A stretch of DNA of 64,000 bases from Clusia tigrina (lineage: Eukaryota > Arthropoda > Insecta > Diptera > Clusiidae). The number at the start of each line of letters is the position of its first letter. The stretch's first letter is position 1. The notes beneath the pieces were generated by a model. It did not search any database and was not told the DNA's origin. It was given only the letters and a program-made list of their open reading frames with translations. Both the position numbers and the translations under genes were made by a program. The DNA lies in assembly GCA_920105625.2 (NCBI GenBank), contig OV050032.1:106004542-106068541 (forward strand), given 5' to 3'. Below, one piece after another: positions 1 through 10,983 of this stretch.

Positions 1-196
1 TTGATTTGGGACTCAAGGGTAGCATAGCTTTGAGCGATGGCCTAAGTTGACAAGAGGCTCGAGTACTTTATTGTTACAAAATTTCAAGGTTTTATGACGC
101 TCCAGTAAAAAGTTACAAGCATTTGAATGTTGCAAACTTTGATAGGTGTAGGACGTACCGTATAGAAGTTAGGACCATTTGAAGTTTTATCAGTGT
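1..196 (+). repeat. Reference monomer (first full unit)
   Basis: This unit serves as a ruler. Positions that vary repeatedly between units are 15 (a/t in actcaagg or actctagg), 39-42 (ggcc, ggct, agct or aact), 56 (g/t in gaggctc or gatgctc), 62 (a/g/c in ctcgag, ctcggg or ctcgcg), 69 (t/c in cttta or cttca), 88 (g/t in caagg or caatg), 126 (a/t in gaatg or gtatg), 163 (t/a in gtatag or gtaaag) and 174-177 (acca, gcca or ggcg). The more stable stretches are 73-87 (gttacaaaatttcaa), 96-124 (from gacgctccag through acaagcattt) and 180-196 (ttgaagttttatcagtg). There are five or six CpG sites per unit, about what base composition predicts. No CENP-B-box-like motif (TTCG, four bases, A, two bases, CGGG) was seen on either strand. 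Confidence 0.95.
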
Positions 197-1763
197 TTGA
201 TTTGGGACTCTAGGGTAGCATAGTTTTGAGCGATAGCTTAAATTGACAAGAGGCTCGGGTACTTCATTGTTACAAAATTTCAAGGTTTTAGGACGCTCCA
301 GCAAAAAGTTACAAGCATTTTATGTTGCAAACTTTGATAGGTGTAGGACGTACCGTAAAGAAGTTAGGGGCGTTTGAAGTTTTATCAGTGTTTGATTTGG
401 GATTCATGGGTAGCATAGCTTTGAGCGATAACTTAAATTGACAAGATGCTCGCGTACTTTATTGTTACAAAATTTCAAGGTTTTATGACGCTCCAGTAAA
501 AAGTTACAAGCATTTGTATGTTGCAAACTTTGATAGGTGTAGGACGTACCGTATAGAAGTTAGGGGCGTTTGAAGTTTTATCAGTGTTTGATTTGGGACT
601 CATGGGTAGCATAGCTTTGAGGGATAACTTAAATTGACAAGATGCTCGCGTACTTTATTGTTACAAAATTTCAAGGTTTTATGACGCTCCAGTAAAAAGT
701 TACAAGCATTTGAATGTTGCAAACTTTGATAGGTGTAGGACGTACCGTATATAAGTTAGGGGCTTTTGAAGTTTTATCAGTGTTTGATTTGGGACTCAAG
801 GGTAGCATAGCTTTGAGCGATAACTTAAATTGACAAGATGCTCGAGTACTTTATTGTTACAAAATTTCAAGGTTTTATGACGCTCCAGTAAAAAGTTACA
901 AGCATTTGTATGTTGCAATCTTTGATAGGTGTAGGACGTACCGCAAAGAAGTTAGGGGCGTTTGAAGTTTTATCAGTGTTTGATTTGGGACTCAAGGGTA
1001 GCATAGCTTTGAGCGATGGCCTAAGTTGACAAGAGGCTCGAGTACTTTATTGTTACAAAATTTCAAGGTTTTATGACGCTCCAGTAAAAAGTTACAAGCA
1101 TTTGAATGTTGCAAACTTTGATAGGTGTAGGACGTACCGTATAGAAGTTAGGACCATTTGAAGTTTTATCAGTGTTTGATTTGGGACTCTAGGGTAGCAT
1201 AGTTTTGAGCGATAGCTTAAATTGACAAGAGGCTCGGGTACTTCATTGTTACAAAATTTCAAGGTTTTAGCACGCTCGAGTAAAAAGTTACAAGCATTTC
1301 AATGTTGCAAACTTTGATAGGTGCAGGACGTACCGTAAAGAAGTTAGGGGCGTTTGAAGTTTTATCAGTCTTTGATTTGGGACTCAAGGGTAGCATAGCT
1401 TTGAGCGATGGCTTAAATTGACAAGAGGCTCGAGTACTTTATTATTACAAAATTTCAAGGTTTTATGACGCTCCAGTAAAAAGTTACAAGCATTTGTATG
1501 TTGCAAACTTTGATAGGTGTAGGACGTACCGTATAGAAGTTAGGGGCGTTTGAAGTTTTATCAGTGTTTGATTTGGGACTCAAGGGTAGCATAGCTTTGA
1601 GCGATAACTTAAATTGACAAGATGCTCGAGTACTTTATTGTTACAAAATTTCAAGGTTTTATGACGCTCCAGTAAAAAGTTACAAGCATTTGAATGTTGC
1701 CAACTTTGATAGGTGTAGGACGTACCGCAAAGAAGTTAGGGGCGTTTGAAGTTTTATCAGTGT
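1..1763 (+). repeat. Nine-monomer higher-order block, copy 1
   Basis: The block starts with a monomer carrying ggcctaag at 39-46 and gaccattt at 173-180. The same first monomer recurs at 980, 1764, 2743 and 3331. The second monomer (197-391) is 195 bp because cattttatg replaces catttgtatg, which is why the block is 1763 bp rather than 9 x 196. Monomers 1-5 (1-979) match 1764-2742 almost base for base. The monomer near 1176-1371 has an unusual gcacgctcgag replacing gacgctccag, and it recurs in copy 2. Confidence 0.9.
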
Positions 1764-3330
1764 TTGATTTGGGACTCAAGGGTAGCATAGCTTTGAGCGA
1801 TGGCCTAAGTTGACAAGAGGCTCGAGTACTTTATTGTTACAAAATTTCAAGGTTTTATGACGCTCCAGTAAAAAGTTACAAGCATTTGAATGTTGCAAAC
1901 TTTGATAGGTGTAGGTCGTACCGTATAGAAGTTAGGACCATTTGAAGTTTTATCAGTGTTTGATTTGGGACTCTAGGGTAGCATAGTTTTGAGCGATAGC
2001 TTAAATTGACAAGAGGCTCGGGTACTTCATTGTTACAAAATTTCAAGGTTTTAGGACGCTCCAGCAAAAAGTTACAAGCATTTTATGTTGCAAACTTTGA
2101 TAGGTGTAGGACGTACCGTAAAGAAGTTAGGGGCGTTTGAAGTTTTATCAGTGTTTGATTTGGGATTCATGGGTAGCATAGCTTTGAGCGATAACTTAAA
2201 TTGACAAGATGCTCGCGTACTTTATTGTTACAAAATTTCAAGGTTTTATGACGCTCCAGTAAAAAGTTACAAGCATTTGTATGTTGCAAACTTTAATAGG
2301 TGTAGGACGTACCGTATAGAAGTTAGGGGCGTTTGAAGTTTTATCAGTGTTTGATTTGGGACTCATGGGTAGCATAGCTTTGAGGGATAACTTAAATTGA
2401 CAAGATGCTCGCGTACTTTATTGTTACAAAATTTCAAGGTTTTATGACGCTCCAGTAAAAAGTTACAAGCATTTGAATGTTGCAAACTTTGATAGGTGTA
2501 GGACGTACCGTATATAAGTTAGGGGCTTTTGAAGTTTTATCAGTGTTTGATTTGGGACTCAAGGGTAGCATAGCTTTGAGCGATAACTTAAATTGACAAG
2601 ATGCTCGAGTACTTTATTGTTACAAAATTTCAAGGTTTTATGACGCTCCAGTAAAAAGTTACAAGCATTTGTATGTTGCAATCTTTGATAGGTGTAGGAC
2701 GTACCGCAAAGAAGTTAGGGGCGTTTGAAGTTTTATCAGTGTTTGATTTGGGACTCAAGGGTAGCATAGCTTTGAGCGATGGCCTAAGTTGACAAGAGGC
2801 TCGAGTACTTTATTGTTACAAAATTTCAAGGTTTTATGACGCTCCAGTAAAAAGTTACAAGCATTTGAATGTTGCAAACTTTGATAGGTGTAGGACGTAC
2901 CGTATAGAAGTTAGGACCATTTGAAGTTTTATCAGTGTTTGATTTGGGACTCTAGGGTAGCATAGTTTTGAGCGATAGCTTAAATTGACAAGAGGCTCGG
3001 GTACTTCATTGTTACAAAATTTCAAGGTTTTAGCACGCTCGAGTAAAAAGTTACAAGCATTTGAATGTTGCAAACTTTGATAGGTGCAGGACGTACCGTA
3101 AAGAAGTTAGGGGCGTTTGAAGTTTTATCAGTCTTTGATTTGGGACTCAAGGGTAGCATAGCTTTGAGCGATAACTTAAATTGACAAGATGCTCGAGTAC
3201 TTTATTGTTACAAAATTTCAAGGTTTTATGACGCTCCAGTAAAAAGTTACAAGCATTTGTATGTTGCAAACTTTGATAGGTGTAGGACGTACCGCAAAGA
3301 AGTTAGGGGCGTTTGAAGTTTTATCAGAGT
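1764..3330 (+). repeat. Nine-monomer block, copy 2, one monomer missing
   Basis: The order of variants follows copy 1 at an offset of 1763 bp through the gcacgctcgag monomer (about 2939-3134). The next monomer of copy 1 (about 1372-1567, with ggct at 39-42) has no counterpart here, so the block has eight monomers and is 1567 bp long. A few substitutions separate the copies, for example taggtcgtacc near 1914 where copy 1 has taggacgtacc, and aataggtg near 2294 where copy 1 has gataggtg. A one-monomer loss fits unequal exchange. Confidence 0.87.
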
Positions 3331-6067
3331 TTGATTTGGGACTCAAGGGTAGCATAGCTTTGAGCGATGGCCTAAGTTGACAAGAGGCTCGAGTACTTTA
3401 TTGTTACAAAATTTCAAGGATTTATGACGCTTCAGTAAAAATTTACAAGCATTTGAATGTTGCAAACTTTGATAGGTGTAGGACGTACCGTATAGAAGTT
3501 AGGACCATTTGAAGTTTTATCAGTGTTTGATTTGGGACTCTAGGGTAGCATAGTTTTGAGCGATAGCTTAAATTGACAAGAGGCTCGGGTACTTCATTGT
3601 TACAAAATTTCAAGGTTTTAGGACGCTCCAGTAAAAAGTTACAAGCATTTGAATGTTGCAAACTTTGATAGGTGTAGGACGTACCGTAAAGGAGTTAGGG
3701 GCGTTTGAAGTTTTATCAGTGTTTGATTTGGGACTCAAGGGTAGCATAGCTTTGAGCGATGGCTTAAATTGACAAGAGGCTCGAGTACTTTATTGTTACA
3801 AAATTTCAAGGTTTTATGACGCTCCAGTAAAAAGTTACAAGCATTTGTATGTTGCAAACTTTGATAGGTGTAGGACGTACCGTAAAGAAGTTAGGGGCGT
3901 TTGAAGTTTTATCAGTGTTTGATTTGTGACTCTAGGGTAGCATAGCTTTGAGCGATAGCTTAAATTGACAAGAGGCTCGAGTACTTTATTGTTACAAAAT
4001 TTCAAGGTTTTATGACGCTCCAGTAAAAAGTTACAAGCATTTGAATGTTGCAAACTTTGATAGGTGTAGGACGTACCGTAAAGAAGTTAGGGGCGTTTGA
4101 AGTTTTATCAGTGTTTGATTTGGGACTCTAGGGTAGCATAGTTTTGAGCGATAGCTTAAATTGACAAGAGGCTCGGGTACTTCATTGTTACAAAATTTCA
4201 AGGTTTTAGGACGCTCCAGTAAAAAGTTACAAGCATTTGAATGTTGCAAACTTTGATAGGTGTAGAACGTACCGTAAAGAAGTTAGGGGCGTTTGAAGTT
4301 TTATCAGTGTTTGATTTGGGACTCAAGGGTAGCATAGCTTTGAGCGATGGCTTAAATTGACAAGAGGCTCGAGTACTTTATTGTTACAAAATTTCAAGGT
4401 TTTATGACGCTCCAGTAAAAAGTTACAAGCATTTGAATGTTGCAAACTTTGATAGGTGTAGGACGTACCGTAAAGAAGTTAGGGGCGTTTGAAGTTTTAT
4501 CAGTGTTTGATTTGGGACTCAAGGGTAAGCTTTGAGCGATGGCTTAAATTGACAAGAGGCTCGAGTACTTTATTGTTACAAAATTTCAAGGTTTTATGAC
4601 GCTCCAGTAAAAAGTTACAAGCATTTGTATGTTGCAAACTTTGATAGGTGTAGGACGTACCGTAAAGAAGTTAGGGGCGTTTGAAGTTTTATCAGTGTTT
4701 GATTTGTGACTCTAGGGTAGCATAGCTGTGAGCGATAGCTTAAATTGACAAGAGGCTCGAGTACTTTATTGTTACAAAATTTCAAGGTTTTATGACGCTC
4801 CAGTAAAAAGTTACAAGCATTTGAATGTTGCAAACTTTGATAGGTGTAGGACGTACCGTAAAGAAGTTAGGGGCGTTTGAAGTTTTATCAGTGTTTGATT
4901 TGGGACTCAAGGGTAGCATAGCTTTGAGCGATGGCTTAAATTGACAAGATGCTCGAGTACTTTATTGTTACAAAATTTCAAGGTTTTATGACGCTCCAGT
5001 AAAAAGTTACAAGCATTTGTATGTTGCAAATTTTGATAGGTGTAGGACGTACCGTATAGAAGTTAGGGTAATTTGAAGTTTTATCAGTGTTTGATTTGGG
5101 ATTCAAGGGTAGCATAGCTTTGAGCGATAGCTTAAATTGAAAAGAGGCTCGGGTACTTTATTGTTACAAAATTTCAAGGTTTTATGACGCTCCAGTAAAA
5201 AGTTACAAGCATTTGTATGTTGCAAACTTTGATAGGTGTAGGACTTACCGTATAGAAGTTAGGGCCATTTGAAGTTTTATCAGTGTTTGATTTGGGACTC
5301 AAGGGTAGCATGCCTTGAGCGATAACTTAAATTGACAAGTGGCTCGAGTACTTTATTGTTACAAAATTTCAAGGTTTTATGACGCTCCAGTAAAAAGATA
5401 CAAGCATTTGTATGTTGCAAACTTTGATAGGTATAGGACATACCGCATAGAAGTAAGGGGCCTTTGAAGTTTTATCAGTGTTTGATTTGGGACTCTGGGG
5501 TAGATAGCTTTGAGCGATGGCTTAAATTGACAGGAGGCTCGGGTACTTCATTTTTACAAAATTTCAAGGTTTTATGACGCTCCAGTAAAAAGTTACAAGC
5601 ATTTGTATGTTGCAAACTTTGATAGGTGTAGGACGTACCGTATAGAAGTTAGAGCCATTTGAAGTTTTATCAGTGTTTGATTTGGGACTCAAGGGTAGCA
5701 TAGCTTTGAGCGATAGCTTAAATTGACTGGAGGCTCGGGTACTTCATTGTTACAAAATTTCAAGGTTATATGACGCTCCACTAAAAAGTTACAAGCATTT
5801 GTATGTTGCAAACTTTGATAGGTGTAGGACGTGCCGTAAAGATGTTAGGGGCTTTGAAGTTTTATCAGTGTTTGATTTGGGACTCTAGGGTAGCATAGCT
5901 TTGAGCGATGGCTTAAATTGACAAAAGGCTCGAGTACCTCATTGTTACAAAATTTCGAGGTTTTATGACGATCCAGTAAAAAGTTACAAGCATTTGTATG
6001 TTGCAAACTTTGATAGGTGTAGGACGTACCGTAAAGAAGTTAGGGGCGTTTGAAGTTTTATCAGTGT
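3331..6067 (+). repeat. Mixed monomers following the nine-monomer block
   Basis: The first two monomers (3331-3722) resemble the opening of the nine-monomer block; after that the order no longer fits it. A local duplication with an offset of 780 bp is visible: the monomer with gatttgtgactct near 3919 recurs near 4699 with its downstream neighbour. From about 5000 on new variants appear that recur further right: a monomer with catgccttgag near 5309 (195 bp), one with gtagatagctttg near 5500 (194 bp), and one with gtgccgtaaag near 5831. No gene or foreign insertion is present. Confidence 0.8.
4507..4698 (+). repeat. 192 bp monomer with 4 bp deletion
   Basis: The usual ggtagcatagctttg is shortened to ggtaagctttg, a loss of 4 bp. 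I saw this change only here. It creates an isolated aagctt hexamer. It is a private mutation that has not spread through the array. Confidence 0.85.
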
Positions 6068-6663
6068 TTGATTTGGGACTCAAGGGTAGCATAGCTTTGA
6101 GCGATGGCTTAAATTGACAAGAGGCTCGAGTACTTTATTGTTACAAAATTTCAAGGTTTTATGACGCTCCAGTAAAAAGTTTCAAGCATTTGTATGTTGC
6201 AAACTTTGATAGAAGTATAGAAGTTAGGGCCATTTGAAGTTTTATCAGAGTTTGATTTTGGACTCAAGGGTAGCATAGCTTTGAGCGATAGCTTAAATTG
6301 ACAAACTTTGATAGGTGTAGGACGTACCGTAGAGAAGTTAGAGCCATTTGAAGTTTTATCAGTGTTTGATTTGGGACTCAAGGGTAGCATAGCTTTGAGC
6401 GATGGCTTAAATTGACAAGAGGCTCGAGTACTTTATTGTTACAAAATTTCAAGGTTTTATGACGCTCCAGTAAAAAGTTACAAGCATTTGTATGTTGCAA
6501 ACTTTGATAGAAGTATAGAAGGTATGGCCATTTGAAGTTTTATCAGTGTTTGATTTGGGACTCAAGGGTAGCATAGCTTTGAGCGATAGCTTAAATTGAC
6601 AAACTTTGATAGGTGTAGGACGTACCGTAAAGAAGTTAGGGGCGTTTGAAGTTTTATCAGTGT
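6068..6663 (+). repeat. Double short-unit pair (184+114+184+114 bp), first occurrence
   Basis: Start motifs lie at 6068, 6252, 6366, 6550 and 6664, giving units of 184, 114, 184 and 114 bp. In the 184 bp unit the 14 bp between gatag and gtatagaag are replaced by aa, leaving gatagaagtatagaag. In the 114 bp unit the sequence runs from gacaa directly into actttgatagg, so the 82 bp equivalent to reference positions 55-136 are missing. The same two junctions recur throughout the window. Confidence 0.93.
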
Positions 6664-7966
6664 TTGATTTGGGACTCTAGGGTAGCATAGCTTTGAGCGA
6701 TAGCTTAAATTGACAAGATGCTCGAGTACTTTATTGTTAAAAAGTTTCAAGGTTTTATGACGCTCCAGTAAAAAGATACAAGCATTTGTATGTTGCAAAC
6801 TTTGAAAGTGTAGGACGTACCGTAAAGAAGTTAGGGACGTTTGAAGTTTTATCAGTGTTTGATTTGGGACTCTAGGGTAGCATAGCTTTGAGCGATAGCT
6901 TAAATTGACAAGAGGCTCGGATACTTTATTGTTACAAAATTTCAAGGTTTTATGACGCTCCAGTAAAAAGTTACAAGCATTTGTATGTTGCAAACTTTGA
7001 TAGGCGTAGGACGTACCGTAAAGAAGTTAGGGGCGTTTGAAGTTTTATCAGTGTTTGATTTGGGACTCTAGGGTAGCATAGCTTTGAGCGATAACTTAAA
7101 TTGACAAGATGCTCGAGTACTTTATTGTTACAAAATTTCAAGGTTTTATGACGCTCCAGTAAAAAGTTACAAGCATTTGAATGTTGCCAACTTTGATAGG
7201 TGTAGGACGTACCGTATAGAAGTTAGGGCCATTTGAAGTTTTATCAGTGTTTGATTTGGGACTCTAGGGTAGCATAGCTTTGAGCGATAGCTTAAATTGA
7301 CAAGATGCTCGATTACTTTATTGTTACAAAATTTCAAGGTTTTATGACGCTCCAGTAAAAAGATACAAGCATTTGTATGTTGCAAACTTTGATAGGTGTA
7401 GGACGTACCGTAAAGAAGTTAGGGGCGTTTGAAGTTTTATCAGTGTTTGATTTGGGACTCTATGGTAGCATAGCTTTGAGCGATAGCTTAAATTGACAAG
7501 AGGCTCGGGTACTTCATTGTTACAAAATTTCAATGTTTTATGACGCTCCAGTAAAAAGTTACAAGCATTTGTATGTTGGAAACTTTGATTGGTGTAGGAC
7601 GTACCGCAAAGAAGTTAGGGGCGTTTGAAGTTTTATCAGTGTTTGATTTGGGACTCAAGGGTAGCATAGCTTTGAGCGATGGCCTAAGTTGACAAGAGGC
7701 TCGGGTACTTCATTGTTACAAACTTTCAAGGTTTTAGGACGCTCCAGTAAAAAGTTACAAGCATTTGAATGTTGCAAACTTTGATAGGTGTACGACGTAC
7801 CGTAAAGAAGTTAGGGACGTTTGAAGTTTTATCAGTCTTTGATTTGGGACTCAAGGGTAGCATAGCTTTGAGCGATGGCTTAAATTGACAAGAGGCTCGA
7901 ATACTTTATTGTTACAAAATTTCAAGGTTTTATGACGCTCCAGTAAAAAGTTACAAGCATTTGTAT
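6664..7966 (+). repeat. Monomers between first double pair and the 3.34 kb block
   Basis: The first unit (6664-6858) is a 195 bp variant with gttaaaaag in place of gttacaaaa, followed by a junction tttgaaagtgtagg that is one base short. This 195 bp type recurs to 60 kb. The following monomers, including one with ttgccaactttg and a neighbour with ctcgattactt, recur near 10.7, 14.04, 17.55, 24.05, 40.1, 42.6, 45.05, 59.2 and 60.4 kb. The distance from 7167 to its next copy at 10701 is 3534 bp. Confidence 0.82.
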
Positions 7967-9601
7967 GTTGCAAACTTTGATAGGTGTAGGACGTACCGTA
8001 AAGAAGTTAGGGCCATTTGAAGTTTTATCAGTGTTTGATTTGGGACTCAAGGGTAGCATAGCTTTGAGCGATAACTTAAATTGACAAGAGGCTCGGGTAC
8101 TTTATTGTTATAAAATTTCAAGGTTTTTTGACGCTCCCGTAAAAAGTTACAAGCATTTGTATGTTGCAAACTTTGATAGGTGTAGGACGTACCGTAAAGA
8201 AGTTAGGGGCGTTTGAAATTTTATCAGTGTTTGATTTGGGACTCAAGGGTAGCATAGTTTTGAGCGATAGCTTAAATTGACAAGAGGCTCGGGTACTTCA
8301 TTGTTACAAAATTTCAAGGTTTTAGGACGCTCCAGTAAAAAGTTACAAGCATTTGAATGTTGCAAACTTTGATAGGTGTAGGACGTACCGTAAAGAAGTT
8401 AGGGGCGTTTGAAGTTTTATCAGTGTTTGATTTGGGACTCAAGGGTAGCATAGCTTTGAGCGATGGCTTAAATTGACAAGATGCTCGAGTACTTTATTGT
8501 TACAAAATTTCAAGGTTTTATGACGCTCCAGTAAAAAGTTACAAGCATTTGTATGTTGCAAACTTTGATAGGTGTAGGACGTACCGTAAAGAAGTTAGGG
8601 GCGTTTGAAATTTTATCAGTGTTTGATTTGGGACTCAAGGGTAGCATAGTTTTGAGCGATAGCTTAAATTGACAAGAGGCTCGGGTACTTCATTGTTACA
8701 AAATTTCAAGGTTTTAGGACGCTCCAGTAAAAAGTTACAAACATTTGTATGTTGCAAACTTTGATAGGTGTAGGACGTACCATATAGAAGTTAGGGGTGT
8801 TTGAAGTTTTATCAGTGTTTGATTTGGGACTCATGGGTAGCATAGCTTTGAGGGATAACTTAAATTGACAAGATGCTCGAGTACTTTATTGTTACAAAAT
8901 TTCAAGGTTATATGACGCTCCAGTAAAAAGTTACAAGCATTTGTATGTTACAAACTTTGATAGGTGTAGGACGTGCCGTAAAGAAGTTAGGGGCTTTGAA
9001 GTTTTATCAGTGTTTGATTTGGGACTCTAGGGTAGCATAGCTTTGAGCGATGGCTTAAATTGACAAAAGGCTCGAGTACTTCATTGTTACAAAATTTCGA
9101 GGTTTTATGACGATCCAGTAAAAAGTTACAAGCATTTGTATGTTGCAAACTTTGATAGGTGTAGGACGTACCGTAAAGAAGTTAGGGGCGTTTAAAGTTT
9201 TATCAGTGTTTGATTTGGGACTCAAGGGTAGCATAGCTTTGAGCGATGGCTTAAATTGACAAGAGGCTCGAGTACTTTATTGTTACAAAATTTCAAGGTT
9301 TTATGACGCTCCAGTAAAAAGTTACAAGCATTTGAATGTTGCAAACTTTGATAGGTGTAGGACGTACCGTAAAGAAGTTAGGGCCATTTGAAGTTTTATC
9401 AGTGTTTGATTTGGGACTCAAGGGTAGCATAGTTTTGAGCGATAGCTTAAATTGAGAAGAGGCTCGACTACTTTATTGTTACAAAATTTCAAGGTTTTAT
9501 GACGCTCCAGTTAAAAGTTACAAGCATTTGTATGTTGCCAACTTTGATAGGTGTAGGACGTACCGTATAGAAGTTAGGGCCATTTGAAGTTTTATCAGTG
9601 T

Positions 9602-10197
9602 TTGATTTGGGACTCAAGGGTAGCATAGCTTTGAGCGATGTCTTAAATTGACAAGATGCTCGAGTACTTTATTGTTACAAAATTTCAAGGTTTTATGACG
9701 CTCCAGTAAAAAGTTTCAAGCATTTGTATGTTCCAAACTTTGATAGAAGTATAGAAGTTAGGGCCATTTGAAGTTTTATCAGTGTTTGATTTGGGACTCA
9801 AGGGTAGCATAGCTTTGAGCGATAGCTTAAATTGACAAACTTTGATAGGTGTAGGACGTACCGTAGAGAAGTTAGAGACATTTGAAGTTTTATCAGTGTT
9901 TGATTTGGGACTCAAGGGTAGCATAGCTTTGAGCGATGGCTTAAATTGACAAGAGGCTCGAGTACTTTATTGTTACAAAATTTCAAGGTTTTATGACGCT
10001 CCAGTAAAAAGTTACAAGCATTTGTATGTTGCAAACTTTGATAGAAGTATAGAAGTTAGGGCCATTTGAAGTTTTATCAGTGTTTGATTTGGGACTCAAG
10101 GGTAGCATATCTTTGAGCGATAGCTTAAATTGACAAACTTTGATAGGTGTAGGACTTACCGTAAAGAAGTTAGGGGCGTTTGAAGTTTTATCAGTGT
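9602..10197 (+). repeat. Double short-unit pair, second occurrence
   Basis: Start motifs lie at 9602, 9786, 9900, 10084 and 10198: units of 184, 114, 184 and 114 bp with the same junctions as at 6068. It lies 3534 bp from the first and 3340 bp from the third occurrence. Confidence 0.92.
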
Positions 10198-10784
10198 TTG
10201 ATTTGGGACTCTAGGGTAGCATAGCTTTGAGCGATGGCTTAAATTGACAAGAGGCTCGAGTACTTCATTGTTACAAAATTTCGATGTTTTATGACACTCC
10301 AGTAAAAAGTAACAAGCATTTGTATGTTGCAAACTTTGATAGGTGTAGGACGTACCGTATAGAAGTTAGGGCCATTTGAAGTTTTATCAGTGTTTTATTT
10401 GGGACTCTAGGGTAGCATAACTTTGAGCGATAGCTTAAATTGACAAGATGCTCGAGTACTTTATTGTTAAAAATTTTCAAGGTTTTATGATGCTCCAGTA
10501 AAAAGATACAAGCATTTGTATGTTGCAAACTTTGAAAGTGTAGGACGTGCCGTAAAGAAGTTAGGGACGTTTGAAGTTTTATCAGTGTTTGATTTGGGAC
10601 TCTAGGGTAGCATATCTTTGAGCGATAACTTAAATTGACAAGATGCTCGAGTACTTTATTGTTACAAAATTTCAAGGTTTTATGACGCTCCAGTAAAAAG
10701 TTACAAGCATTTGAATGTTGCCAACTTTGATAGGTGTAGGACGTACCGTATAGAAGTTAGGGCCATTTGAAGTTTTATCAGTGT

Positions 10785-10983
10785 TTGATTTGGGACTAGG
10801 TTAGGGTAGCATAGCTTTGAGCGATAGCTTAAATTGACAAGATGCTCGATTACTTTATTGTTACAAAATTTCAAGGTTTTATGACGCTCCAGTAAAAAGA
10901 TACAAGCATTTGTATGTTGCAAACTTTGATAGGTGTAGGACGTACCGTAAAGAAGTTAGGGGCGTTTGAAGTTTTATCAGTGT
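10785..10983 (+). repeat. 199 bp monomer with 3 bp insertion
   Basis: The usual gggactctagggtagc reads gggactaggttagggtagc, a net gain of 3 bp. The only other copy is at 14125-14323, so the insertion predates the 3.34 kb block duplication and postdates the spread of the parent monomer type (7167, 17556, 24046), which lacks it. Confidence 0.88.

Noticed and set aside
137..155. Ancient internal duplication of the monomer from the two tttgat motifs (about 1 and 138)
   Set aside because: Beyond the six bases the flanks show only weak, gapped resemblance, no better than expected by chance in A+T-rich sequence.
1..196. CENP-B box in the monomer
   Set aside because: Neither strand of the monomer contains the TTCG-N4-A-N2-CGGG core. 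cgtttgaag and similar stretches do not fit.
6151..6390. 79-codon minus-strand frames starting MLPLSPKSNTDKTSN (also near 9685, 13025, 38420, 48172)
   Set aside because: These are the same monomer read in another frame across a 184+114 bp pair, where the length changes shift the frame. They are found wherever such a pair exists and nowhere else.
10785..10815. Telomere-like ttaggg in gactaggttaggg
   Set aside because: It is a single hexamer caused by a 3 bp insertion, with no tandem telomeric repeat. It appears only in the two copies of this monomer.
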